Positions 17,054-25,262 of a stretch of 64,000 nucleotides of DNA are shown here, piece after piece; the first letter of the stretch is position 1; each line of letters opens with the position of its first letter. This DNA is from Clostridia bacterium. Its GTDB lineage: Bacteria > Bacillota_A > Clostridia > Christensenellales > Aristaeellaceae. The notes beneath the pieces are model-generated. The model did not search any database. It was given only the letters and a program-made list of their open reading frames with translations, and had not been told where the DNA came from. Position numbers and translations under genes: made by a program. Where the stretch lies: the NCBI GenBank assembly GCA_025997215.1, contig BNUH01000006.1:1-64000 (forward strand). The letters run 5' to 3'.

Positions 17054-17330
17054 CGATTTGCGGTAAAAGGAAGGTCCAGGGGGAACCCCTGGTCGGGGGA
17101 TCGAAGGGGGCTGAAAGCCCCTTCGTGGGTGTACGAGGGCAAAGCCCTCGCCCGTGGGGGGATGGGAGATTGAGGCTGTGTATGTTGTAACATCCTCAAC
17201 CGCCGTGCCCTCCGTAACCCCGCGCCCGAAGGGGGTCATCAATAAAGCACCGATGAGGCAGTGATCAACGCCAGATGAACCGGGGCGCGGCAGTAACTTG
17301 GCAAAAAGAGCGAAGCGTTTTTTTGCCCAA
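17054..17330 (+). repeat. Left inverted-repeat element with three hairpins
   Basis: A non-coding block of about 277 bp with serial perfect hairpins: 17076-17092 (CCAGGGG/CCCCTGG), 17102-17125 (CGAAGGGG/CCCCTTCG) and 17134-17150 (CGAGGGC/GCCCTCG), then a GGCAAAAA/TTTTTGCC hairpin at 17300-17327 that can act as a terminator. Its reverse complement, with differences and indels, is at 19426-19682. The first part also resembles the element at 24413-24484. The whole 16983-17403 gap contains this element and no gene. Confidence 0.8.
17300..17327 (+). terminator. Hairpin terminator-like structure in the left element
   Basis: Stem GGCAAAAA (17300-17307) with TTTTTGCC (17320-17327), preceded by a run ending in A and followed in both directions by A/T runs. 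Could terminate the upstream exopolysaccharide operon or the downstream beta-helix gene. The mirrored copy is at 19429-19456. Confidence 0.4.
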
Positions 17331-17403
17331 CCTGTGGCGCGTTGATCGGACGGCGCAATCCATGCGTCGCAGACCCTGGGTTATAAGGTTATGAGGCTTT
17401 GTG

Positions 17404-19266
17404 CTAAAACCCCATATACAAATTCTGGAAAAGCGGCCTCCCTTGCGGATATGTTACCTCCGCCACAAGCTCGCCGTCCTTACCCTGGGTAACATTGAAA
17501 CAAACGCTGAAAACCATTGGATCCAGGTGCATATTCCGGGCATTGGAGCAAACCATCCGCATGGTATAACAATATTCCCCAGGTTCAGGCAGCAGCACCG
17601 GACTGAAGGTAACGGTCTCATCGCTGTCGTACACCGCGCGCGCAACTAGCTGACAGTTGCAATCATACATCCCGACGAGGAACTTGTAACCATTCGCGCC
17701 GCCGTTGCTGCATGTAGTCCAGCACACGCGCACACGAGCCTGCGCAACGCCAAACAGTGCCGGCGAACCTATATAGTTGATATCATAGTTATTATAAGCG
17801 TATATGAATGGCGTGGTCAAGTGGTGCGTCAATATGTACGGCGCTTGAGCGGCAATGTCCTGCGCGTCGGTCATCGCGTATGGGATGCTGGCATGATTGC
17901 CCTTAAAGACGACATCTTCCGAAACCTGCAGCTGTTCGATGGGCTGGAATGACCTGTATATCCCGCCACCGTCGCGGCCCGCGTCGTTGTACTCCAAATG
18001 AGCGTTGCCGGTTATATTAAGTAATGATAAAGAATTATTTTCGTCAGTAAAAACGTATATCCCGCCACCATCACGGCTCGCGCTGTTATGGTCAATATGA
18101 ACGCTGTCGGTTATATCAACTAATGATGAAGAGTTCTCATAAGTATACACATATATACCGCCGCCATCCTGGGTTGCGGTATTATTGTCAACGCGCACGC
18201 GATCCGTTATATTAGCTGTGCCTGACGGTGAGCACGCAAACCATATTCAGCCGCCATTTTCTGCAGTATTATATGAAATCTGCACGTCGTCAGATATCAA
18301 CAGATCAACTGGCGTGAGTTTACTATTCGTCTCGTCAATGTCAGAGCGACGACCGGCTCGATAAATAGACGCGCATATACCGCCGCCTATATTAGCTTTG
18401 TTATAAGTAATTTGCGTATTGCCTGATATTTTTGCATCGACCGCGTTGCCAGTACTAATAGCGCCGCCTCCATAGGTTGCTGCGTTTTTAGTGAATAGGC
18501 CTCCGGTTATATGCATATAAGCATCATAATAGGTTGATAGTGTGTCTATAAAAGAAACGCCGCCGCCGTCTGTCGCTCGATTATTCGATATTGTCCCCCC
18601 GTCAATAAGTATCGAACCTCCGTAGACTAGGATGCCGCCACCCCTAAAATCTGCAGTGTTATTGTCAATTAACGCGCCAGGCTGTACGGTCAAAGTCGAA
18701 AACAAGGCATCGTCAGCGGCAGCAATGCTAATCCCTCCGCCTTCTTCCGCCTTGTTAAATCTTACTATAGCGCCGTCTTGTACCTCAATATTACAATTCC
18801 TTCCCTGTAAACCAATAGCGCCGCCCCATCCCAAGGATTCATTATGTTCCAGTATCGCCCCACTTTGTAATATGATGTCGTTATAGCGACCGTATACTGA
18901 TACCGCGCTGCTTCCCCAACTGTGCCTCAAAATAATATTTTCTAGATATAACTCTACATTATCAACATACATAATGTCAATAATATTGCTATTTTCATGC
19001 GCGTCCAACGCATATGTATGACCAGGCGTACTGGCGATCTTTATTACTTTGTTTGCGCCAATCGCTATCGCCCCATCGCTTGGCCCAAAGTCAATTTGAC
19101 GGTCTATGTGAATCAGCTTGGGTTGGCCTTCCAGGGCAGACGTTACCTCGTCCTTGAGATCGGTCAAGTCAATAACGGTCACAGGTTCACCCCAGTCAAC
19201 CCGCGTCTTGGGAACGCTGGATAATGACTGCGCAGGCAAGGTTTCCTTGATCAATGTAGTCGGCAT
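17404..19266 (-). pseudogene. Right-handed beta-helix surface protein interrupted by an in-frame TGA
   Basis: Two ORFs (18247-19266 and 17404-18198) are in the same frame and separated by 16 codons plus one TGA at 18247-18249. Around the stop the sequence reads ENGG-stop-IW, whereas the repeats elsewhere read DGGGIY, EEGGGIS and TDGGGVS; the expected codon is GGA, one base away. The full product would be 620 residues: an N-terminal domain (1-90), beta-helix repeats with Asn-rich strands and GGG turns, and a Cys-containing C-terminal domain (CWTTCSNGG, then YDCNC). No signal peptide. AAGGAGG precedes the ATG. A sequencing error, true nonsense mutation or readthrough are all possible. Confidence 0.75.
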
Positions 19267-19425
19267 CGCTAAGTCCTCCTTGTTATGCTAGTTCACCTCC
19301 CATAATTCATACTGGTTCGCCGCGCGTATGAAGCATCAGGTCGGTATACTGCTACAAGGTATGAGCCGATATGGTATTGGGTGCAAGGTGGTTGACGATG
19401 CTTGCGACAGGTTGACGTACAAGCG

Positions 19426-19682
19426 GGGGGCAAAAAAACGCTTCGCTGTTTTTGCCTAAAGTTACTGCCGCGCCACTACTACATGGCGTTGATCCATAAC
19501 TCACCGATAAGTTTGCGCGGCCCCTTCGGGCGCGGGTTACGGTTGGCACAGCGCTTGTCTCACTACGAGCGACGGGCGAGGGCTTTGCCCTCGTGCACCC
19601 ACGAAGGGGCTTTCAGCCCCTTCGATCCCCCGACCAGGGCACAGCCCTGGACCCACTTTTTTACCGTGAATCCTTGACTTGC
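19426..19682 (-). repeat. Right inverted-repeat element
   Basis: Inverted, diverged copy of 17054-17330: the CCAGGG/CCCTGG, CGAAGGGG/CCCCTTCG and CGAGGGC/GCCCTCG hairpins, the block containing CGCGCCCGAAGGGG, the GATCAACGCCA block and the GGCAAAAA...TTTTTGCC hairpin (19429-19456) all recur in reverse order. With the left element it frames the broken beta-helix gene. The 19267-19705 gap holds this element only. Confidence 0.8.
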
Positions 19683-19705
19683 TGTTGCGATTCCATTACA
19701 TACCC

Positions 19706-20800
19706 TCATCTGACCTGCTCAATAGCATCCCGGACACCCGCCGTATCATGCATCACCGCATACAGCGCACGGTCGAAGAACTCCTTCCTAACTCCGCCCC
19801 ACCCAAACGCGTTAGGCGTAGCCAGCTCCGTCCGGTAACGCGTCTGCAGCGCTTTCAGCGTAGGCGTTGCATCGCTAGCCTCGACAGCATCCTTCCTTAC
19901 CGGAATCAGCCCAACACTCAACAACGTATCCTGCGCAGCCTTCCCCGTCAACGCCCATATGTATGCCAATGCCATCTCGTCCCGCGCCTTGTCCGGCTCA
20001 TTCCCCACTTTCCCCACCAACAATACCTGGTCACAAAACCCTGACAGCGGTGTCTCAACCCGAAACGGAAACCCCCGTCCCGCATTCACCAGCGCATTGA
20101 ATCTCCTCGTCTGATCCAGCGTCCCCACCAAAACGGACACATTCCCGCCAACAAATGTCGAATACGCGCTATCCACCGACACCGTACCGAACCCCTCCGG
20201 CTTACTCAACCCCCGCGCCGCCTCAACGCCCTCTTCCCACCCCAGCAGCGCCGCCATCGGTCCCCCCGCACCAGCCTCTATAACATACCTTGTCTGCTTC
20301 TTAACAGGCGGAGGCTCACCCAGCGCGGTCCCCGCCGGCCACATAGCCTCATTGACTAGCACCGCATACCCGCCCAATGCCACAGGCAGCGCGTACTGCT
20401 CATCCATCCACCGCCCCGAACGCGCAGCTTCCGACAAAAAACTATCACTATCCGCAAACGGCGTCAGCAACTCCCGCGGATCATCCAGCACCCCCGGCGA
20501 GAACACCAGCACATCCGGCGGCACAGCCCCGTCCGCATCCCACGCCCCCGGCAGCACCCTTCGTATGCTCACATGCACACCCTTATTAGCCTTCTCAAAC
20601 GCCGCAGATTGCTTCGCCACCCAACCCGCCGCGCTGCTCGACCAATCCTGGCATACCCACACCCTCAACACACCCTGCCAGCTGCGTTCCCGCATACTCC
20701 CGTCCCGGTTAACAGGATATTGGCTCAACACATCGGGCATCTTCCATATCAGCAAGCCCGTGAGCAGCATACAGCCCAGAGCGATAATCCGCTTGCGCAT
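19706..20800 (-). CDS. Extracellular solute-binding protein, family 1-like
   Basis: 364 residues. N-terminal membrane segment (MRKRIIALGCMLLTGLLIW) may be a signal anchor, with no clear lipobox. The mature part has solute-binding features: LRVWVCQDW at the first strand, SAAFEKANKGVHVSIRRVLPGAWDADG, PDVLVFSPGV, and LPVALGGYAVLVNEAMWP, which resemble family-1 sugar-binding proteins. No ABC permease genes are adjacent, so the transport partner is elsewhere or the protein has a regulatory role. GAGGTGAGATATA precedes ATG. Confidence 0.65.
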   Translation of the reverse strand: MRKRIIALGCMLLTGLLIWKMPDVLSQYPVNRDGSMRERSWQGVLRVWVCQDWSSSAAGWVAKQSAAFEKANKGVHVSIRRVLPGAWDADGAVPPDVLVFSPGVLDDPRELLTPFADSDSFLSEAARSGRWMDEQYALPVALGGYAVLVNEAMWPAGTALGEPPPVKKQTRYVIEAGAGGPMAALLGWEEGVEAARGLSKPEGFGTVSVDSAYSTFVGGNVSVLVGTLDQTRRFNALVNAGRGFPFRVETPLSGFCDQVLLVGKVGNEPDKARDEMALAYIWALTGKAAQDTLLSVGLIPVRKDAVEASDATPTLKALQTRYRTELATPNAFGWGGVRKEFFDRALYAVMHDTAGVRDAIEQVR

Positions 20801-20868
20801 TATATCTCACCTCTTTGGGAAAGGTATGTGAATATGATCGAAGGTTGACCAAAAATATTAAAAACCCT

Positions 20869-20897
20869 TTGACATAATCATTCTGATGTGCTACACT
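20869..20897 (+). promoter_or_regulatory. Promoter of the infC-rpmI-rplT operon
   Basis: TTGACA (20869-20874), 17-bp spacer, TACACT (20892-20897). Transcription should start near 20904 and run through a structured leader of about 190 bp. Confidence 0.75.
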
Positions 20898-20904
20898 GAT
20901 CCAC

Positions 20905-21096
20905 GTAAGCAGAAGCTGTCCGCTTCTCACCTGGCGGCATCGCCAGCCGGGTTAATAATGTTCCAAGTTTGCCGCAGCCTTAACGCGGCAATCTCGGCTA
21001 CGCATTATGGGCGGACGGTTAAGCGTCCGTTTTTTGTTGTCGTTTGGGATTATCAACATAACCCCAGACCCCGTATTCGATTGGAGGTGTTTCCCT
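20905..21096 (+). promoter_or_regulatory. infC leader with attenuator (L20-leader-like)
   Basis: Stem-loops: AGAAGC/GCTTCT (20911-20927), CTGGCG/CGCCAG (20931-20946), GCCGC/GCGGC (20971-20989), then an intrinsic terminator: CGGACG (21012-21017) with CGTCCG (21024-21029) and six T at 21030-21035. In Bacillus the same operon is controlled by L20 binding its leader. Here the arrangement suggests L20-mediated attenuation, but the conserved L20 site was not matched by me. Confidence 0.6.
21012..21036 (+). terminator. Leader terminator/attenuator upstream of infC
   Basis: GC-rich stem CGGACG/CGTCCG with a short loop and a run of six T. It lies within the leader, about 60 bp before the infC start. 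Confidence 0.7.
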
Positions 21097-21726
21097 ATAG
21101 CCGCGGATCTGATGATCAATGAGGAAATCCGTGACCGCGAGGTGCGGGTTATCGCGCCCAATGGCGACCAGCTGGGTGTGATGACTTCCCGTCGCGCGCT
21201 GGAGTTGGCTGAAGAGCAGCAGATGGACTTGGTGAAGATTGTCGCGAACGCGCATCCTCCGGTGTGCAAGATGATGGACTACGACAAGTACCGCTTCGAA
21301 CAAGCCAAGCGCGAGCGCGAGATCCGCAAGAATCAAAAAATCGTAACGCTCAAGGAAGTTCAACTATCAGCGACCATTGAGGATGCCGACGTAGCTGTCA
21401 AGGCCAAGGCCGCCCAGAAATTCCTCCAGGACGGGGATAAAGTCAAGGTGTCGATCCGATTCAGAGGCCGCCAGATTACCCATAGCGAGATCGGCGTGAA
21501 GGTAATGAATGCCTTCATGGAACGCCTTCAGGAATTCGCCATAATGGAACGCCGCCCGCTGCTGGAAGGCCGTCATATGATCATGATCCTCGCACCCAGG
21601 GAAGTTCCGCAGGTAGGAGTGGCGCCCAAGGCCCAGCCACCGCGCCCGCGTCCCGAAGGTACACCCTTGTCCACGCCCACGCCCAGACCAGCTGCAACGC
21701 CTCCGCAATCGGTTATTAAGCAATAA
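21097..21726 (+). CDS. infC: Translation initiation factor IF-3
   Basis: 209 residues. The N-terminal domain starts IAADLMINEEIRDREVRVI, followed by the linker and the C-terminal domain (VKVSIRFRGRQITHSEIGVKVM, then EGRHMIMILAPR). IF-3 binds the 30S subunit and proofs initiation. The best start is ATA at 21097-21099: GGAGGTG at 21083-21089 is 7 bases upstream, and it aligns with the AUU/AUC start of IF-3 genes in other bacteria; an ATG at 21112 would be 22 bases away. The unusual start implies autoregulation. The C-terminus carries a Pro-rich tail (about 25 residues rich in PRP and PTP) beyond the usual end. Confidence 0.93.
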   Translation: MAADLMINEEIRDREVRVIAPNGDQLGVMTSRRALELAEEQQMDLVKIVANAHPPVCKMMDYDKYRFEQAKREREIRKNQKIVTLKEVQLSATIEDADVAVKAKAAQKFLQDGDKVKVSIRFRGRQITHSEIGVKVMNAFMERLQEFAIMERRPLLEGRHMIMILAPREVPQVGVAPKAQPPRPRPEGTPLSTPTPRPAATPPQSVIKQ

Positions 21727-21742
21727 TTAGGAGGGATTACCC

Positions 21743-21943
21743 ATGCCCAAGCAAAAGACCCACAAAGGTGCGGCCAAGCGTTTCCGCGTGACCAAGAGTG
21801 GTCTGCTCAAACGCGCACACGCATACCGCAACCATATGTTGGGCCACAAGACCAGTAAACAGAAGCGCAATCTGCGCCAAGGCGGGTACGTCAACCCGAA
21901 CCAGGAAAACACGATGAAAAAATTGATCCCATACGCTGAATAA
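21743..21943 (+). CDS. rpmI: Ribosomal protein L35
   Basis: 66 residues, typical length. [20 protein letters not shown] is the standard N-terminus, followed by the Lys/Arg-rich [29 protein letters not shown] 6 bases before ATG. Second gene of the infC operon, 16 bp after infC. Confidence 0.97.
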   Translation: MPKQKTHKGAAKRFRVTKSGLLKRAHAYRNHMLGHKTSKQKRNLRQGGYVNPNQENTMKKLIPYAE

Positions 21944-22003
21944 TATTTATTAAGTTTGAGGTTTTCCCGAAAACCCCAAGCCCCTTAAAGGAGTGACGAC
22001 GCC

Positions 22004-22354
22004 ATGGCCAGGATTAAGCGGGCGGTCAACGCCCATAAGAAGCGCCGGAAGATACTGAAGCTCGCTAAAGGCTTTTTCGGCGCGAAATCCAAACAGTACC
22101 ACGCCGCGAACGAACAGGTGATGCGCTCGCTGCGCTACGCCTACATCGGCCGCAAGCTGCGCAAGCGCGACTTCCGCCGCCTATGGATCGTACGCATCAA
22201 CGCGGCCGCGAGGATCAACGGCATTTCATACAGCGTATTCATCAACGGCCTGAAGAAAGCCGGAGTTATCGTCAACCGCAAGATGCTCGCTGACATCGCG
22301 GTGAACGACATGCCCGCCTTCGCGAAGCTGGTTGAGATCGCTAAGACAGCATGA
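22004..22354 (+). CDS. rplT: Ribosomal protein L20
   Basis: 116 residues, standard length. [21 protein letters not shown] and [33 protein letters not shown] are characteristic. L20 binds 23S rRNA and, in related bacteria, represses its own operon at the leader. AAAGGAGTGACG precedes the ATG. A small GGTTTT/AAAACC hairpin (21960-21975) lies between rpmI and rplT. Confidence 0.97.
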   Translation: MARIKRAVNAHKKRRKILKLAKGFFGAKSKQYHAANEQVMRSLRYAYIGRKLRKRDFRRLWIVRINAAARINGISYSVFINGLKKAGVIVNRKMLADIAVNDMPAFAKLVEIAKTA

Positions 22355-22374
22355 CAATCATACAATTCTGATAG

Positions 22375-23157
22375 ATGGAACATTCTCAGCGCATAACCAG
22401 TGCGCGGAACGATCGATTCCTAGAGTTCCTGGCGCTCCGTACGCGCGCGGACCGCGCGGTACGCGGCGCTTTTTTGCTAGATGGAGAGAAACTAGCGCGC
22501 GAGGCCTTGTCATCCAACCGTGCGAAGGCGTTGCTGGTTGATGAGCGGCGGTCAGATGCGTTTCAAACGCTTATATATGACGCCATAACTTCAGCGGTCG
22601 AAGTGGTATACCTCGCATCCAACCTGATCGAACGGCTGTCGGACACGCCTTCGCCGCAAGGGGTTATAGCGGTAGCATCGCTGCCCAGCCCAACACCGCC
22701 GGAGGGATTAGGCCCGCGTGCGTTGGTACTGGACGGGCTACAGGATCCCGGCAATGTCGGCACAATATTAAGGACAGCGGACGCGGCAGGCTGCACGGGC
22801 ATACTGATGACGGATACCTGCGCCGATGCGTATTCGATGAAGGCCGTCCGCGCGTCGATGGGTTCGGTATTCCGGATGAGCGTGTGCGTCAGTTCGGCGG
22901 TGGCGGCTGTGGTTTCCGCGTGGCGGGATAATGGGACGCACGTGATAGTCGCAGACGCGGACGGCATCCCTTATTCACAAGTGAATAGGGTGGAATCATG
23001 GGCGTTGGTTATCGGTTCAGAAGGAAAAGGTGTGTCGCCGGGATTAGCGGTGTTGGCGGATGAGACGGTGTCGATTCCGATGCGCGACCCCGTGGAATCG
23101 CTGAACGCGGCGGTCGCGGCGGGAATATTGCTGTATTCATTATGTGTGGTGAAATAA
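22375..23157 (+). CDS. TrmH/SpoU family RNA 2'-O-methyltransferase
   Basis: 260 residues. The N-terminal substrate-binding part begins ITSARNDRFLEFLALRTRADR, followed by the SPOUT domain: LVLDGLQDPGNVGTILRTADAAG (motif 1, N and R), ALVIGSEGKGVS (motif 2) and the knot segment SIPMRDPVESLNAAVAAGILLY (motif 3, SLN). Uses S-adenosylmethionine to methylate ribose in rRNA or tRNA; the position is not readable. Sits 20 bp after rplT, so may be co-transcribed with the ribosomal operon. Confidence 0.88.
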   Translation: MEHSQRITSARNDRFLEFLALRTRADRAVRGAFLLDGEKLAREALSSNRAKALLVDERRSDAFQTLIYDAITSAVEVVYLASNLIERLSDTPSPQGVIAVASLPSPTPPEGLGPRALVLDGLQDPGNVGTILRTADAAGCTGILMTDTCADAYSMKAVRASMGSVFRMSVCVSSAVAAVVSAWRDNGTHVIVADADGIPYSQVNRVESWALVIGSEGKGVSPGLAVLADETVSIPMRDPVESLNAAVAAGILLYSLCVVK

Positions 23158-23158
23158 T

Positions 23159-24373
23159 ATGGAATTAACATTAGGTGACATTCTGGAGGCGCGGGAGCGT
23201 CTGCGTTCGGTCATATATCCGACGGAGTTGGTGCCGTCGCCTGTGCTGTCGCGCTGCGGCCGCGAGGTCTGCCTTAAGACGGAGAGCCTGCAGCTGACGG
23301 GTTCGTTCAAGGTTCGCGGCGCGTACATCAAACTGTCAAGCCTGACGCCGGAGGAGCGCGGCCGCGGCGTCATCGCGGCGTCCGCCGGGAACCACGCGCA
23401 AGGCGTGGCGTTGGCGGCGCAAATGTTCGGCATTCCGGCGACGATCGTGATGCCCGAAGGCGCGCCGCTGTCAAAGATCGCCTCGACGAGGGAGTTAGGC
23501 GCGAAGGTGATTCTGCATGGCATGGCGTATGACGATGCGTACACCCGAGCGCGCGAGCTGGAGACCGAGACGGGGATGACTTACATCCATGCGTTCGACG
23601 ATCCGAAGATCATCGCTGGCCAGGGCACGATTGGGTTGGAAATATTGCAGGATCTGCCGGAGGTGTCAGCGATTGCAGTGCCCGTCGGCGGCGGTGGGAT
23701 GGCCGCAGGGATCGCGCTGGCGGTCAAGCGGTTAAAGCCGGACGTGCTAGTGTATGGCGTTGAAGCGGCGGGGTGTCCGTCCATGACGGCGGCAATGGCA
23801 GCGGGACATCCGGTGGCGTTAGACAGCGCGCATACGATCGCCGACGGCATAGCGGTGCGCAAGGTCGGCGAACTGCCGTTCGCTATTTGCAATGAATTGT
23901 TGGATGGCATTGTCACGGTGGACGACGACGAGATCGCGCAGACTATTTTGTTGTTGTTAGAGAAGTCAAAGATCATCACTGAAGGTGCGGGCGCGACGGC
24001 GGCAGCGGCGTTGCTTTACAATAAATTGTCTGACAAGATTCCCGCGAAGGGGAAGGTCGTGTGCGTGCTTTCAGGCGGGAACATTGACGTGACCATGCTG
24101 TCGCGGATTATCGATAAAGGTATGATGAAGGCCGGCAGACTGGTGACATTGCAAACCGTGATCGAGGATAAACCGGGGCGGCTGCATCGGCTGCTGAAGG
24201 TCATATCCGAAACGGAAGCGAATATCGTGTCGATTCAGCACGACCGCACGAACCTGGATGCTGGGCTGAATAACGCAATGCTTCAGATCACACTGGAGAC
24301 GCAGGATCATGCGCACATTGAGCGGATATTGCGGATCATGGCGGAGACTGGGTACCAGGCTGCCGCGCGTTGA
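23159..24373 (+). CDS. ilvA: Threonine ammonia-lyase (biosynthetic/catabolic, ACT-containing)
   Basis: 404 residues. PLP-dependent fold type II. K51 in GSFKVRGAY is the Schiff-base lysine, followed by AASAGNHAQGVALAA and the phosphate-binding glycine loop VGGGGM near residues 177-182. A C-terminal ACT domain (about 325-404, VTLQTVIEDKPGRLHRLLKVI) is a short single regulatory domain, as in Firmicute enzymes rather than the double-ACT E. coli IlvA. Converts threonine to 2-oxobutyrate and ammonia. ATG 1 base after the trmH-family stop; the RBS is weak (GTGGTGAA). Confidence 0.93.
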   Translation: MELTLGDILEARERLRSVIYPTELVPSPVLSRCGREVCLKTESLQLTGSFKVRGAYIKLSSLTPEERGRGVIAASAGNHAQGVALAAQMFGIPATIVMPEGAPLSKIASTRELGAKVILHGMAYDDAYTRARELETETGMTYIHAFDDPKIIAGQGTIGLEILQDLPEVSAIAVPVGGGGMAAGIALAVKRLKPDVLVYGVEAAGCPSMTAAMAAGHPVALDSAHTIADGIAVRKVGELPFAICNELLDGIVTVDDDEIAQTILLLLEKSKIITEGAGATAAAALLYNKLSDKIPAKGKVVCVLSGGNIDVTMLSRIIDKGMMKAGRLVTLQTVIEDKPGRLHRLLKVISETEANIVSIQHDRTNLDAGLNNAMLQITLETQDHAHIERILRIMAETGYQAAAR

Positions 24374-24412
24374 GGCGGTGGCGGCGAGTTTTGGTAGAGG
24401 TAACGATAGTTT

Positions 24413-24484
24413 GATTTACGGCAAAAAGGAAGGTTCAGGGCCCTGCCCAGGCGCAGCCCTGGACCTACTTTTTTACCGCAAATC
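24413..24484 (+). repeat. 72-bp stem-loop repeat, same family as the elements at 17 and 19 kb
   Basis: Ends are imperfect inverted repeats of 22 bp: GATTTACGGCAAAAAGGAAG at the left and its near-complement at the right (24463-24484). The interior has CAGGGC/GCCCTG arms. The left end shares GATTT-CGG-AAAA-GGAAGGT-CAGGG with 17055. The 24374-24682 gap contains this element, the promoter below, and nothing else recognised. Confidence 0.7.
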
Positions 24485-24588
24485 AATCTAGCGTTTACCC
24501 GTTACTACTCAGCAGCAAGCAGCTAATGTGAAAAATTCTTCGGGTTTGTGACCTGTTAGGTTGATGACATTGTATTGCCGCGCAGTGA

Positions 24589-24617
24589 TTGACAATTTCC
24601 GCAGGCATCTGTATAAT
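24589..24617 (+). promoter_or_regulatory. Promoter of the XRE-cupin/AMP-ligase operon
   Basis: TTGACA (24589-24594), 17-bp spacer, TATAAT (24612-24617): a perfect consensus. A leader of about 60 bases precedes the start codon. Confidence 0.8.
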
Positions 24618-24682
24618 GTCTGATTAACCCGCATTGCGCGGGCGGTCGATCACTTACCCCAAAATAGGACGGAGGGCACACA

Positions 24683-25249
24683 ATGAGTCAGATCAACCCT
24701 ACTCAGATTAAGGACATAGCGTTCCGAATTCGTGACCTGCGTGAGACCCTCGCGCTCACGCAGGAGCAGGCTGCCGCGAAGGCCGGCATGGACGCAGCCG
24801 AGTACGCGGCGTACGAATCCGGTGAGGTGGATTTCACATTCTCGAATCTATTCAACATCGCGCACACGCTGGGGGTGGATATTTCCGACCTGCTGACCGG
24901 AGAAAGCCCCAAACTGCGCGGCTATATTATTACACGCAAAGGCGAAGGCCTCGCTTTCGATAGACGCAAGCAATACCATTACTATCATCTGGCGTACAAC
25001 TTCCGCGACAAGAAGTCCGAACCATTCCTGGTTACGGTCGAGAAGGATAAGCCCGACACAGTCAAACAAGCGCACGCGCACGAAGGCCAGGAATTCGACT
25101 ACATTCTCTCCGGTTCCATGCGGCTGAACCTGGGCGGCAACGACATGTGGCTGCGCGAAGGGGATTCGGTGTATTACGATTCCAGCCTCGCGCACGTGAT
25201 GTACGCGCCGGAGGGCGACTGCCAATTCCTCGCGGTTGTTATGAAATAA
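24683..25249 (+). CDS. XRE-cupin transcriptional regulator
   Basis: 188 residues: an N-terminal helix-turn-helix (about 12-65, RDLRETLALTQEQAAAKAGMDAAEYAAYESG) and a C-terminal cupin barrel (about 105-188) with the HAHEGQEFDYILSGSMRLNLGG and GDSVYYDSSLAHVM motifs that can bind metal or a small ligand. Such proteins commonly sit next to acyl/acetyl-CoA ligase genes and regulate them. Here the ligase starts 13 bp downstream, so autoregulation of this operon is likely. GGAGGGCACACA precedes the ATG. Confidence 0.9.
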   Translation: MSQINPTQIKDIAFRIRDLRETLALTQEQAAAKAGMDAAEYAAYESGEVDFTFSNLFNIAHTLGVDISDLLTGESPKLRGYIITRKGEGLAFDRRKQYHYYHLAYNFRDKKSEPFLVTVEKDKPDTVKQAHAHEGQEFDYILSGSMRLNLGGNDMWLREGDSVYYDSSLAHVMYAPEGDCQFLAVVMK

Positions 25250-25262
25250 GGAGGACAAACAT

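Noticed and set aside
17054..17330. CRISPR-like array
   Set aside because: The hairpins differ from each other in sequence and there is no regular repeat-spacer order; no cas genes nearby.
18247..18249. TGA read as an amino acid (Gly or Trp) in this organism
   Set aside because: Many well-supported genes end in TGA here, including tightly overlapping ATGA/TGATG stops, so general recoding is excluded.
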